From: Streptomyces sp. NBC_00554
Lineage (GTDB): Bacteria > Actinomycetota > Actinomycetes > Streptomycetales > Streptomycetaceae
Reading direction: 5' to 3'
NCBI RefSeq assembly: GCF_041431135.1
Contig: NZ_CP107799.1
Span: 2,480,001-2,544,000 of the forward strand
DNA: 64,000 bases
The notes below the pieces were generated by a model. That model made no database searches. It was not told the DNA's origin and worked only from the letters and a program-made list of their open reading frames with translations. The position numbers and the translations under genes were made by a program. This document shows positions 23,517-31,754 of the stretch, piece after piece; the stretch's first letter is position 1; every line of letters begins with the position of its first letter.

Positions 23517-26059
23517 GAGGCCTGCCTTTCTGCTGCTGGTGCTGCGGTGGTCAGGTCGGGGCGGCTGTCCACCGCCCGGAGCGTGAGCACCATGGTGAGT
23601 CCGCCGCCGGGGGTGTCCTCGGCGTTCAGTGTGCCTCCCATGGCTTCGGCGAACCCGCGGGCGACCGCGAGGCCGAGGCCCACCCCGGTGCCGCGCGGAG
23701 CGTCACCGTAGCGCTGGAAGGGCGCGAAGATCCGGTCCTTGGCCTCGTCGGGGACACCGGGACCGCGGTCCACCACCCGCATCTCCACCCGGTCGGCCAT
23801 GGCGCTCGCCGAGACCAGGACCAGTTCGTCGGCGGGGCTGTACTTGACGGCGTTCTCCACCAGGTTGGCGACGGCCCGCTCCAGCAGCCCCGCGTCGACC
23901 GCGACCATCGGCAGGCTCTCCGGGATCTCCAGCTCGACACTGTCCTCGGGTACGCCGCCGAGCGCCATCGGGACCACCTCGTCGAGGTCGATCTCCCGGA
24001 TCAGCGGAGTGACGGTGCCGGTCTGCAGGCGGGACATGTCCAGCAGGTTGCCCACCAGGTGGTCGAGCCGGTCGGCGCCGTCCTCGATGCCTTCGAGAAG
24101 CTCCGCCTGATCCTCCTCGGACCAGGCCACGTCGTCCGAACGCAAGGACGAGACCGCCGCCTTGATCCCGGCCAGCGGGGTGCGCAGGTCGTGACTGACA
24201 GCGGCCAACAGCGCCGTACGGATCCGGTTGCCCTCCGCCAGCTCCTTGGCCTGGTCCGCCTCGTGCTGGAGCCGCTGCCGGTCCAGGACGACCGCGGCCT
24301 GCGCGGCGAAGGCAGCCAGAACCCGGCGGTCGGAGGCGGGCAGGACACGCCCGGACAGCGCGAGCGCCATGTGGTCGCCGACCGGCATGTCCACGTCCGC
24401 GTCCTCGGGCCGCTCCACCAGCGGACGCGGGCCCACACTCCCCGCGCACGTCCACGGATCGACGTCGCTCTCCCGCTCGAGGAGCGCCACCGACTCCATC
24501 CCGAACGTCTCGCGGACCCGCTCCAGCAAGGCCTCCAGGCTGGTCTCGCCGCGCAGCACACTGCCCGCGAGGAAGGAGAGGATCTCGGACTCGGCGCGCA
24601 GGCGTGCCGCCTGGTGGGTGCGGCGGGCCGCGAGGTCCACCACGGAGGCCACGGAGACGGCGACGCCGACGAAGATCGCGATGGCGACGATGTTCTTGGG
24701 ATCGGCGATCGTCAGCCGGTGCAGCGGCGGCGTGTAGTAGTAGTTCAGCAGCAGGGAGCCGAAGGCCGCCGAGGCGAGCGCCGGGTACAGGCCGCCGAGC
24801 AGGGCCGCCGCCACCGTCACCGTCAGGAACAGCAGCATGTCGTTGGCGAGGCCGAGATCCACCGTGTTCAGGAGCAGCGCGAGGACCACCGGGCCCCCGA
24901 CGCCGACGATCCAGCCCCAGATGATCCGGGACCGGCCGAGCCGCGCACCCCTCGCGACCGGCAGCCCCCGCCCCTTGGCGACCTCGTCGTGGGTGACGAT
25001 GTGCACGTCCAGGTCGGAGCCCGACTCCCGGGCGACCGTGGCACCGACGCCCGGCCCGAACATGTACTGCCAGGCCTTGCGGCGCGAGGAGCCGAGCACG
25101 ATCTGTGTGGCGTTGACACCCCGCGCGAAGTCCAGCAGCGACGCCGGTATGTCGTCCCCGACCACATGGTGGAAGGTGCCGCCCAGGTCCTCGACCAGGG
25201 TGCGCTGGACGGCCAGTTCCTTGGGCGAGGCCGAGGTCAGACCGTCGCTGCGGGCGATGTAGACGGCCATCACCTCACCGCCCGCACCCTTCTCCGCGAG
25301 CCGTGCGGCACGGCGGATCAGGGTCCGGCCCTCCGGACCGCCGGTCAGCCCCACCACGATCCGTTCCCGCGAACCCCAGATCTTCGAGACCCGGTGATCG
25401 GTGCGGTACTCGGTCAGGTACTCGTCCACCCGGTCCGCCACCCACAGCAGCGCCAGTTCGCGCAGCGCGGTCAGGTTGCCGGGCCGGAAGTAGTTCGACA
25501 GCGCCGCGTCGACCTTGTCGGACTTGTAGATGTTGCCGTGCGCCATGCGTCTCCGCAGCGCCTGTGGCGACATGTCGACCAGTTCGATCTGATCAGCGCG
25601 CCGGACCACCTCGTCCGGAACGGTCTCCCGCTGCCGTACGCCCGTGATCGACTCCACCACATCACCCAGCGACTCCAGGTGCTGGATGTTGACGGTGGAG
25701 ACGACATCGATCCCCGCGGCCAGCAGCTCCTCGACGTCCTGCCAGCGCTTGGCGTTCCGTGAACCGGGGACATTGGTGTGCGCGAGTTCGTCCACCAGGG
25801 CGACGGCCGGGGCGCGCCCCAGTACGGCGTCCACATCCATCTCGGTGAAGAGGGAGCCCCGGTACTCCAGCTCCCTGCGCGGGAGCTGCTCCAAGCCGTG
25901 CAGCATCACCTCGGTGCGCGGCCGGTTGTGGTGCTCGACGAACGCGACGACGCAGTCGGTACCCCGCTCCACGCGCCGGTGCGCCTCGGAGAGCATCGCG
26001 TAGGTCTTGCCGACGCCCGGTGCCGCGCCGAGGTAGATCCGAAGCTTGCCGCGTCCCAT
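23513..26059 (-). CDS. kdpD: KdpD-type K+/turgor sensor histidine kinase
   Basis: An 848-residue sensor. The N-terminal KdpD domain has a Walker A motif (GAAPGVGKT, residues 11-19). A universal-stress-protein domain follows (~240-360; VVGLTGGPEGRTLIRRAARLAEKG and VLGSSRRKAWQYMFGPGVGATVA). Four clustered membrane helices of the DUF4118 type come at ~385-490. Then a GAF-like segment leads to the kinase core with phospho-acceptor His623 (SHDLRTPL) and an HATPase domain (VENAVKYSPAD, GPGVPDEAKDRIFAPF, GVGLGLAVA). The length is close to the usual ~890. USP-domain proteins of this kind bind cyclic di-AMP in some firmicutes. It is followed by KdpE with a 4-base overlap. The start is supported only by position. 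Confidence 0.95.
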   Translation of the reverse strand: MGRGKLRIYLGAAPGVGKTYAMLSEAHRRVERGTDCVVAFVEHHNRPRTEVMLHGLEQLPRRELEYRGSLFTEMDVDAVLGRAPAVALVDELAHTNVPGSRNAKRWQDVEELLAAGIDVVSTVNIQHLESLGDVVESITGVRQRETVPDEVVRRADQIELVDMSPQALRRRMAHGNIYKSDKVDAALSNYFRPGNLTALRELALLWVADRVDEYLTEYRTDHRVSKIWGSRERIVVGLTGGPEGRTLIRRAARLAEKGAGGEVMAVYIARSDGLTSASPKELAVQRTLVEDLGGTFHHVVGDDIPASLLDFARGVNATQIVLGSSRRKAWQYMFGPGVGATVARESGSDLDVHIVTHDEVAKGRGLPVARGARLGRSRIIWGWIVGVGGPVVLALLLNTVDLGLANDMLLFLTVTVAAALLGGLYPALASAAFGSLLLNYYYTPPLHRLTIADPKNIVAIAIFVGVAVSVASVVDLAARRTHQAARLRAESEILSFLAGSVLRGETSLEALLERVRETFGMESVALLERESDVDPWTCAGSVGPRPLVERPEDADVDMPVGDHMALALSGRVLPASDRRVLAAFAAQAAVVLDRQRLQHEADQAKELAEGNRIRTALLAAVSHDLRTPLAGIKAAVSSLRSDDVAWSEEDQAELLEGIEDGADRLDHLVGNLLDMSRLQTGTVTPLIREIDLDEVVPMALGGVPEDSVELEIPESLPMVAVDAGLLERAVANLVENAVKYSPADELVLVSASAMADRVEMRVVDRGPGVPDEAKDRIFAPFQRYGDAPRGTGVGLGLAVARGFAEAMGGTLNAEDTPGGGLTMVLTLRAVDSRPDLTTAAPAAERQAS

Positions 26060-26190
26060 GGCCCCTATTGTCTTCCTGTCACCGCTGTGTACGCAGCGTC
26101 GACCCTACGGCCAATAATCCCGGCAAAAGGGGCAGGGGGTCTGCCGGGGAGTGACTTTGACGCAACCCTGATGCGGGCCTGGAAGACATC

Positions 26191-26226
26191 GGCCGGGTGC
26201 CTGGTGACGTCACCAGGCACCCGGCC
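26191..26226 (-). terminator. 36-bp perfect palindromic terminator
   Basis: Arms 26191-26208 and 26209-26226 are exact reverse complements with no spacer. It lies 10 bp beyond the stop of the lyase gene (minus strand), and upstream of kdpD. Confidence 0.8.
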
Positions 26227-26236
26227 GCGGAGTGCG

Positions 26237-27457
26237 TCAGCTGAGGTTGTCCCCGTGGGTCAGCGTCTCCCAGGCGACGAACAGGTTGTTGGTGCCGGAC
26301 GGACGGTTCTGCATGGTCAGGTTCTGGGTGTTGGTCATGCCGTAGCCGAGGCGGTTGTGCATGGCGTTGTAGCCGACCTCGGTGATCGGCCCGAGCCCGA
26401 GGGTGAGGGACCCGCCGCACAGCGAGCTGGGCACCGCCTCGCCCAGCTGGTACTTGGACTGGAAGCCGAGCGCCTGGCGCAGCCGCTCACCCACGTCGGT
26501 GGTGTACAGGTCGATGCCCTGGATCCGGCTGGTCTCCGCGACGTGCGAGATGGCGGAGATGCCGTACCCGGTGTGCACGAAGTCGCGGCAGGTCTCCTGG
26601 GTGAGGCCGGTGGTGAAGGTGGACTGCCCCTGCCAGTAAGCGACGATCTTGGCCGTGGTGTTGAGGTTCTGGCTCGGCACGGTCTTCGGCACGGCGCCGT
26701 CGGAGGAGAGGTAGACGTACGCGGCCGTACGCGTACGGAACTTCGCCATCGCGGAGTCCCACACCCCCTTGTCCTCCAGGAAGACGGAGATGCCGATGGC
26801 GGCCTCCATCATCGACAGCTCCCAGTTCCCGTTGGAGTTGGAGCCGTTGATGATCTCGGGCAGGTAGACGTTGCGCAGCATGGTCCCGAAGCGCGCGGAG
26901 TTGGCCCAGGTGCCGGTGTACGTGTACTTGATGATCTCGGCGGCCTTCGGCCACGAGGAGCCGGCCCAGCCGGTCTGCAGGGGCGCGTTGCTGTTGGTGT
27001 GGTCGGTGATCGTGGCCGACCAGGCGTCCATCAGCTGGATGGACTTCTGCGCATAGCGGACATCGCGGGTGATGTACCAGGCGAGGGCCGTCGTGTACGC
27101 GGCTATCGCGTCCTCACGCTCGTCCGTGCAGCCGTAGTTGGGGTTCGAGTACGAGCCGCACTCGACGACCGAGCGAGGGGCGGGGGTGCGCGTCAGCGAG
27201 GCGTACTTGCTCGCCAGCATCTGGTCGTACGCGCCCTTCCAGGGCTGGGCGCCGGCGAGGACCTGGGTGCGGGTGAAGTCCAACTGCCCCCTGGAGACGC
27301 CGACTCCGGGGTGCACGAAGGTGGCGGGCGCGGCTTCGGCCTGCTGCTGGGCGCCGGGCAGTGAGAGGAGTCCGGCGACCAGGGCGGCGGTCGCGGCGAT
27401 GGTGACGAGGAAGGCCGGGCGCCGTCTGCGGAGGGGGGCTGTGGGGGTTTCGGGCAT
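26237..27457 (-). CDS. secreted alginate-lyase-family polysaccharide lyase
   Basis: A 406-residue exported protein. The N-terminus has LRRRRPAFLVTIAATAALVAG, a twin-arginine-like or Sec signal ending near AEAAP (~residue 41). The mature part has an alpha/alpha-toroid-type alginate lyase domain (Pfam Alginate_lyase): FVHPGVGVSRGQLDFTR, ITDHTNSNAPLQTGWAGSSW, NGNWELSMMEAAIGISVFLED and a Cys pair. NSNAPLQ and NWELSM are typical active-site-face segments of these helical lyases. The natural polymer (alginate, another uronate or an envelope glycan) is uncertain. The ATG at 27457 is chosen because the signal peptide begins just after it. A promoter with an operator in its spacer lies at 27521-27549. 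Confidence 0.85.
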   Translation of the reverse strand: MPETPTAPLRRRRPAFLVTIAATAALVAGLLSLPGAQQQAEAAPATFVHPGVGVSRGQLDFTRTQVLAGAQPWKGAYDQMLASKYASLTRTPAPRSVVECGSYSNPNYGCTDEREDAIAAYTTALAWYITRDVRYAQKSIQLMDAWSATITDHTNSNAPLQTGWAGSSWPKAAEIIKYTYTGTWANSARFGTMLRNVYLPEIINGSNSNGNWELSMMEAAIGISVFLEDKGVWDSAMAKFRTRTAAYVYLSSDGAVPKTVPSQNLNTTAKIVAYWQGQSTFTTGLTQETCRDFVHTGYGISAISHVAETSRIQGIDLYTTDVGERLRQALGFQSKYQLGEAVPSSLCGGSLTLGLGPITEVGYNAMHNRLGYGMTNTQNLTMQNRPSGTNNLFVAWETLTHGDNLS

Positions 27458-27520
27458 GTGAGGGAATCCGTTCTCGTATGTGAACGACACACTGGGGACT
27501 GAACACACGCGTTGGCCGGG

Positions 27521-27549
27521 ACCATAGGTCCAGACCAAACTTCCGTCAA
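27521..27549 (-). promoter_or_regulatory. lyase promoter with chitinase/DasR-like operator in the spacer
   Basis: On the minus strand, TTGACG (27549-27544) and TATGGT (27526-27521) are separated by exactly 17 bp. The spacer contains the palindrome GGTCTGGACC. Its reverse strand GGTCCAGACC equals the core of the 12-bp repeats described in Streptomyces chitinase promoters and resembles the DasR consensus ACTGGTCTAGACCACT (11 of 16). Repression by occlusion is the expected mode. Predicted RNA start is near 27514, leaving a ~57-base leader. Confidence 0.65.
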
Positions 27550-27631
27550 GACCTGAAGAAAGACCCGCACCTCAACCGCCCTTCGTGGAACAGAGCTTGG
27601 GCACACGACAGGGCAGCTTGGGCATACGAAA

Positions 27632-27663
27632 GGGCCGCACCCCCGGTGAAGGGGATGCGGCCC
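27632..27663 (-). terminator. hairpin terminator of the thioesterase-dut-DUF3710 operon
   Basis: GGGCCGCACCCCC (27632-27644) pairs with GGGGATGCGGCCC (27651-27663) with one wobble pair and a 6-base loop, 20 bp beyond the DUF3710 stop on the minus strand. Confidence 0.75.
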
Positions 27664-27683
27664 GACTCTCGTGCCGAGAACCG

Positions 27684-28445
27684 TCAGCGAACCTCGGTGA
27701 TCTCCGGCCCACGCTGCAACTGCCCCATGCCGCCGGAGAAGCGGGAACCCGCCTGCTCCTCCTGCTGGACACCCTCGGCGACCATCTGCGCGTCGTCCGG
27801 CAGCTTCAGGACGATCGGGTCGCGGGGAGCCATCGGGCCCTCACCGCGGACGACGACCGTGTCCCGGAAGATCTGCTCAAGCAGACCTGCGGCCTGCGGC
27901 TGCACCGCGCCCTGCCCGGAGATCACTCCGCGCAGGAACCAGCGGGGACCGTCCACACCGACGAACCGTACGACCTGGAAACCGCCCGTGCCGTCCGGCA
28001 GCTGCACAGGAACCTGCGCGCGCAGCTCCCAGCCCAGCGGACCCTCGACCTCGTCGATGACACCGCCCTGCTGGGTGATGCCGGAAGCGATCTCCTCGCG
28101 CACCTCGCCCCAGATGCCCTCGCGCTTGGGAGCGGCGAAGGCCTGCAGCTGGATGGCGCTGTCCTTCAGGACGACGGTGGCGGCGACGATCGCGTCGCCC
28201 GCGACCTCGACCCGCAGCTCCATGCCGTCGACTCCGGGCACCAGAATGCCGCCCAGGTCCACACGGCCCTCGGCGGGGTCGCGCACCTCCGAGTCGTCCC
28301 AGGGACCGTCGGGCCGCGGCTCCGGCTCGAGCCTCACCCGCTCCCGTTCCGTCCCGTCCGCCTCAGTGTCGACATCGTCGACGACCTGCTCGGCCTCGCC
28401 CGCCGCGTCCTCGGCGGCACTGCCCTTCTTGCGACGTCCGAACAC
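27684..28445 (-). CDS. DUF3710 domain protein
   Basis: A 253-residue soluble actinobacterial protein (VFGRRKKGSAAED start). A charged ~75-residue N-terminus precedes the conserved domain, with GPWDDSEV, DLGGILVPGVDGMELRVEV, EVEGPLGWELRAQVPV and VDGPRWFLRGVISG. No function is established for the family that I know of. GTG start at 28445 with GGAAGGA upstream. It begins 1 base after the dut stop, and the order thioesterase-dut-DUF3710 is a tight operon, consistent with a housekeeping role. Confidence 0.85.
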   Translation of the reverse strand: MFGRRKKGSAAEDAAGEAEQVVDDVDTEADGTERERVRLEPEPRPDGPWDDSEVRDPAEGRVDLGGILVPGVDGMELRVEVAGDAIVAATVVLKDSAIQLQAFAAPKREGIWGEVREEIASGITQQGGVIDEVEGPLGWELRAQVPVQLPDGTGGFQVVRFVGVDGPRWFLRGVISGQGAVQPQAAGLLEQIFRDTVVVRGEGPMAPRDPIVLKLPDDAQMVAEGVQQEEQAGSRFSGGMGQLQRGPEITEVR

Positions 28446-28446
28446 G

Positions 28447-28962
28447 TCACTGTCCTTCCCGGTCGGATACGACCGAAGCGTATCGATTCCCACCCGCCCC
28501 GCCGCCCACGGCGGCATGACCGCCGGTAGACCCGAAGCCCCCTGCGGCCCGCACCGAGTCGGGAAGCTCCGCGACCTCCTGGAAGCGGACCTTCTCGACC
28601 TGCTGGACGACCAGTTGGGCAATCCGGTCGAAGCGCTCGAACCGCACGGACTCGCGCGGGTCGAGATTCACCACGATCACCTTGATCTCCCCACGGTACC
28701 CGGCATCCACCGTCCCCGGGGCATTCACGAGGGCGACACCGCAGCGGGCGGCCAGCCCGGAACGGGGGTGCACGAAGGCCGCGTACCCCTCGGGCAGCGC
28801 GACAGACACCCCCGTGGGCAGAACGGCCCTCTCGCCCGGCTTCAGTTCACAACTCTCGGTGGTGCGCAGATCCGCTCCCGCGTCACCGGGGTGCGCGTAC
28901 TCGGGAAGCGGAACTTCCGGGTCGATGCGCCTGATCAGCACATCCACGGGATTACGGGTCAC
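28447..28962 (-). CDS. dut: dUTP diphosphatase (dUTPase)
   Basis: A 171-residue trimeric dUTPase that converts dUTP to dUMP and PPi, keeping uracil out of DNA. All five family motifs are visible: HPGDAGADLRT (1), HPRSGLAARCGVALVNAPG (2), TVDAGYRGEIKVIVVN (3, with the base-pairing Tyr and catalytic Asp), RFDRIAQLVV (4) and the flexible C-terminal RAAGGFGSTG (5). About 25 residues extend past motif 5. GTG start with GAGGTG upstream; it overlaps the thioesterase stop by 4 bases. Confidence 0.97.
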   Translation of the reverse strand: MTRNPVDVLIRRIDPEVPLPEYAHPGDAGADLRTTESCELKPGERAVLPTGVSVALPEGYAAFVHPRSGLAARCGVALVNAPGTVDAGYRGEIKVIVVNLDPRESVRFERFDRIAQLVVQQVEKVRFQEVAELPDSVRAAGGFGSTGGHAAVGGGAGGNRYASVVSDREGQ

Positions 28963-29543
28963 GGGTTCACCTCGAAGGCGCGGGCGCGCCGGATCTGGTC
29001 CGGGTCGTTCATGGCCGCCCGGATCTCCTCCTGGCGGCCGTTGTCGATGAAGTGGTCGACCTTCACCTCGATGAAGAGGGCCTCGGCCCGGACGGCGACG
29101 GGCCCCTCGGGGCCGCCGATCCGCCCGGTGGCGGTCGAGTAGATCTTGCGTCCCGCCACCGCCGTGACCTCGGCCTCCAGATACAGCACGGTGTCGACGG
29201 GCACCGGCCGTACGAAGTCCGTCTCCAGCCGTCCCGTCACCGCGATGGTCCGCAGCAGCCAGTTCAGCGAGCCGAGCGACTCGTCGAGCGCGGTGGCGAG
29301 CACCCCGCCGTGCGCGAGACCGGGCGCACCCTGGTGGGCGGCCCGCACGGTGAACTCGGCCGTGATCCGGACCCCCTCCCCCGCGCGGGCTTCGAGGTGC
29401 AGCCCGTGGGCCTGTCCCTCGCCACACCCGAAACACTCTCCGTAGTGCGCGCCGAGGAGTTCCCCGGGCGGGGGCGCGTCGGGGTGCCGCACCGGCGCGA
29501 CGGCGTCGGCGGGAGGCTTCAGAACTGAGGATGTACCACTCAC
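28959..29543 (-). CDS. PaaI-type hotdog thioesterase
   Basis: A 194-residue hotdog-fold acyl-CoA thioesterase. The segment YGECFGCGEGQAHGLHLEARAG precedes the core, and AHQGAPGLAHGGVLATALDESLG carries the HGG active-site loop typical of PaaI/4HBT enzymes. It hydrolyses acyl-CoA thioesters, substrate unknown. I chose the GTG at 29543 (VSGTSSVL) because AAGGT lies ~10 bases upstream; the open frame to 29924 overlaps the opposing DUF3093 gene. First gene of the operon with dut and DUF3710. Confidence 0.88.
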   Translation of the reverse strand: MSGTSSVLKPPADAVAPVRHPDAPPPGELLGAHYGECFGCGEGQAHGLHLEARAGEGVRITAEFTVRAAHQGAPGLAHGGVLATALDESLGSLNWLLRTIAVTGRLETDFVRPVPVDTVLYLEAEVTAVAGRKIYSTATGRIGGPEGPVAVRAEALFIEVKVDHFIDNGRQEEIRAAMNDPDQIRRARAFEVNP

Positions 29544-29601
29544 AGCCGCAGACCTTACCCGCGCGTCAGAGCAACACCCGCACCGTGCCAAGCTTGGCCG
29601 C

Positions 29602-30063
29602 ATGCAGCTCTCCGCCTCGCCGTACGAAGAACGCCTCCACGCGCCCCGCACCTGGTGGCTGGTCTGCTTCCTGGTGGGGGTCTCGATGGCCCTGATCTTC
29701 CTGCCGTTCGGTGCGCTGCCGCTGCTCGGCGGCCTGGTCGGCGGCACCGCGGTCGCGGCGGTCGTGACGAGCTCGTACGGCTCGATCCGCATCCGCGTCG
29801 TGGGCGACTCCCTGATCGCGGGCGACGCGAAGATCCCGGTCGCGGCCCTCGGCGACGCCGAGATCCTGGACCCGGAGGAGGCGCGCGCCTGGCGCACGTT
29901 CAAGGCCGACACTCGCGCCTTCATGCTCCTGCGCGCCTACATCCCCACAGCCCTCCGCGTCGAGGTCACCGACCCGGAAGACCCGACGCCCTACCTGTAT
30001 CTGTCGACCCGGGAGCCGGAGCGCCTGGCAGCGGCCCTAGTGGCCGCACGGACGAAGGCGTAG
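29602..30063 (+). CDS. DUF3093 domain membrane protein
   Basis: A 153-residue actinobacterial protein with two adjacent membrane helices near the N-terminus (WWLVCFLVGVSMALIFLPFG and LLGGLVGGTAVAAVVTS) and a soluble C-terminal part with RAWRTFKADTRAFMLLRAYIPTALRVEVTDP and PYLYLSTREPERLAAAL, which define DUF3093. The function is unknown. The first residues MQLSASPYEERLHAP are typical of the family and support the ATG at 29602, which lacks a clear ribosome site. It is divergent from the thioesterase-dut operon. Confidence 0.9.
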   Translation: MQLSASPYEERLHAPRTWWLVCFLVGVSMALIFLPFGALPLLGGLVGGTAVAAVVTSSYGSIRIRVVGDSLIAGDAKIPVAALGDAEILDPEEARAWRTFKADTRAFMLLRAYIPTALRVEVTDPEDPTPYLYLSTREPERLAAALVAARTKA

Positions 30064-30115
30064 GGACAGGCGCCCTCCGGACAGGCGGGGCGCTCTCGGG
30101 ACGGGCGGGACGAGC

Positions 30116-31051
30116 TCAGTTCCCGAGCTCCTTGGGGATCTCCCCCATCCGCAGGGGGTCGGCGGGCCGCTCCAGCGGCGGCAGTTCGGGAAGCGCGTCC
30201 CACGGCACCTGGGACTTACGCAGGTCCTTGCGGATGTGCTCCGCGAGGCGCTTGGTGTCGCGGCGGTTCATCACCGCTCCGACCGCCGCGCCGACCATGA
30301 ACGGCATCAGGTTGGGCAGGTCCCGGACCACGCGCTTCATGATCTGCTGGCGCAGCTGGCGCTTCATCGGGCCGCCCAACGCCGCGCTGAGAGTCGCCGC
30401 TTTCGTCACGTCGATCCCGCGCTCGGTGGACCAGGAGTTCAGATACCCGGTGCTGCGCTGCGTCAGATTCCCCGGCGGCCGTACGCCGTAGACCTCGTGC
30501 AGTTCGGCGATCAGCTTCAGCTCGATCGCGGCGACGCCGGTGATCTCGGCGGCGATCTCCGTCGGCATCGCGGGCGGCACCGGAAGCATCGCGGCCGCGC
30601 CGATGCCGGCGCCCACCGCGGACGTCGCGTTGGCCGCGCCCGCGACAAGCTTGTCCGCGAGCTCCTCGGCGGTCAGCCCGGGGAACTGCCGACGGAGGGC
30701 CGCGAGATCCCGTACGGGGATACGCGGAGCCATCTCGATAATGCGGTCGGCAAGGTAGGACAGTCCTGCCCTGGCCCTGCTGCCGCCCTTGCGGACGCCT
30801 TCCCTGACTCCGTCACGGACGGCGGCCGCACGGCTCTTCGCCGTGGGCGCCGGGGTGCCCACGGGCACCAGGTCGTCGGCGGGCCCAAAAGCCCCTGACG
30901 ACGTTGTCGCGGGCGCCGGCTCGAGCGAGGCTGATCCTGGTCCGGAAGAGCCCCGCTCGTCGTCACGCACGCCTTCAGAGCCGTCTGACGGCCCTTCGTC
31001 CGCTCCCCGTCCGGAGGAGCGGCGCTTCCAAGGAGGGGTCGAGCCAGTCAC
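30116..31051 (-). CDS. EcsC-like conserved protein
   Basis: A 311-residue protein. The first ~95 residues are low-complexity and charged; the rest carries FPGLTAEELADKLVAGAANATSAVGAGIGAAAMLPVPPAMPTEIAAEITGVAAIELKLIAELHEVYG, quoted here only as landmarks across residues ~120-185, which resembles the EcsC family: a glycine/alanine-rich amphipathic region followed by a helical E/L segment. A C-terminal segment (NLMPFMVGAAVGAVMNRRDTKRLAEH) may touch the membrane. The function is unknown. GTG start 13 bases after the DUF4193 stop, so the two form an operon. Confidence 0.75.
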   Translation of the reverse strand: MTGSTPPWKRRSSGRGADEGPSDGSEGVRDDERGSSGPGSASLEPAPATTSSGAFGPADDLVPVGTPAPTAKSRAAAVRDGVREGVRKGGSRARAGLSYLADRIIEMAPRIPVRDLAALRRQFPGLTAEELADKLVAGAANATSAVGAGIGAAAMLPVPPAMPTEIAAEITGVAAIELKLIAELHEVYGVRPPGNLTQRSTGYLNSWSTERGIDVTKAATLSAALGGPMKRQLRQQIMKRVVRDLPNLMPFMVGAAVGAVMNRRDTKRLAEHIRKDLRKSQVPWDALPELPPLERPADPLRMGEIPKELGN

Positions 31052-31064
31052 GGCCGACCCTGCC

Positions 31065-31361
31065 TCAGTCGCAGTCGCGGCAGATCGGCTGGCCGTTCTT
31101 CTCTCGGGCCAGCTGGCTGCGGTGGTGCACCAGGAAGCAGCTCATGCAAGTGAACTCGTCCTGCTGCTTGGGCAGGACCCGGACGGCCAGCTCTTCGTTC
31201 GAGAGGTCCGCGCCGGGCAGCTCCAGGCCTTCTGCGGCCTCGAACTCATCTACGTCGACAGACGACGTCGACTTGTCGTTCCGGCGAGCCTTCAGTTCTT
31301 CAAGGCTGTCCGAATCGACGTCGTCGTCGGTCTTGCGTGGGGTGTCGTAATCCGTTGCCAT
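31065..31361 (-). CDS. DUF4193 small zinc-ribbon protein
   Basis: A 98-residue acidic protein. The N-terminal half is charged (DDDVDSDSLEELKARRND); the C-terminus has two CxxC knuckles, CMSCFLVHHRSQLA and ICRDCD, that should bind one zinc. This is the actinobacterial DUF4193 family, of unknown role. ATG at 31361 with a GGGGGAGAG ribosome site; the upstream extension to 31403 is not supported. Confidence 0.9.
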   Translation of the reverse strand: MATDYDTPRKTDDDVDSDSLEELKARRNDKSTSSVDVDEFEAAEGLELPGADLSNEELAVRVLPKQQDEFTCMSCFLVHHRSQLAREKNGQPICRDCD

Positions 31362-31754
31362 GTCGCTCTCCCCCTCTGGGTGTCTGCGGTGTCTCCAGCG
31401 CACGTAACGCGTGAGAGGCCGGACTTGTGCCCGACCCGAGGCGGAGATTTTGCCTCACATCAAGGTCTGTTACTCAATCGACACCCAACCGGACTCCTCA
31501 AGAGTGATCGGCTTGGATGGCGATGCGGACCGTACACGGTCCTAAGGCCGCACTTCAAAGGCGTTCCACCGTGTACTTCCCGTGATCTGGACCCCCGAAA
31601 ACCCGGATTTTCCCGGCTTTCCGACGGCCTTCTTGATCACGGAGAGTAGATGGCCGGAAAATCGCCCTTGTGATCGATCACACACGAGACTCCTGGACCT
31701 ATGCCCAGGAAATTCCGCGCAAAGCGAACATCCTCGCGTGTCGGCGACATGGTC
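31362..31754. other. 393-bp intergenic region without a recognised gene
   Basis: It contains the DUF4193 promoter region and the 3' side of cutS. A weak long-range inverted repeat (GATTTTCCCGGC 31606-31617 / GCCGGAAAATC 31653-31663) could form a hairpin with a 35-base loop. Open frames here lack ribosome sites. I see no tRNA. Confidence 0.5.

Noticed and set aside
31606..31663. Inverted repeat GATTTTCCCGGC / GCCGGAAAATC as a possible riboswitch or terminator
   Set aside because: One bulge and a 35-base loop make it weak, and no known RNA motif is recognisable; reported only within the intergenic entry.
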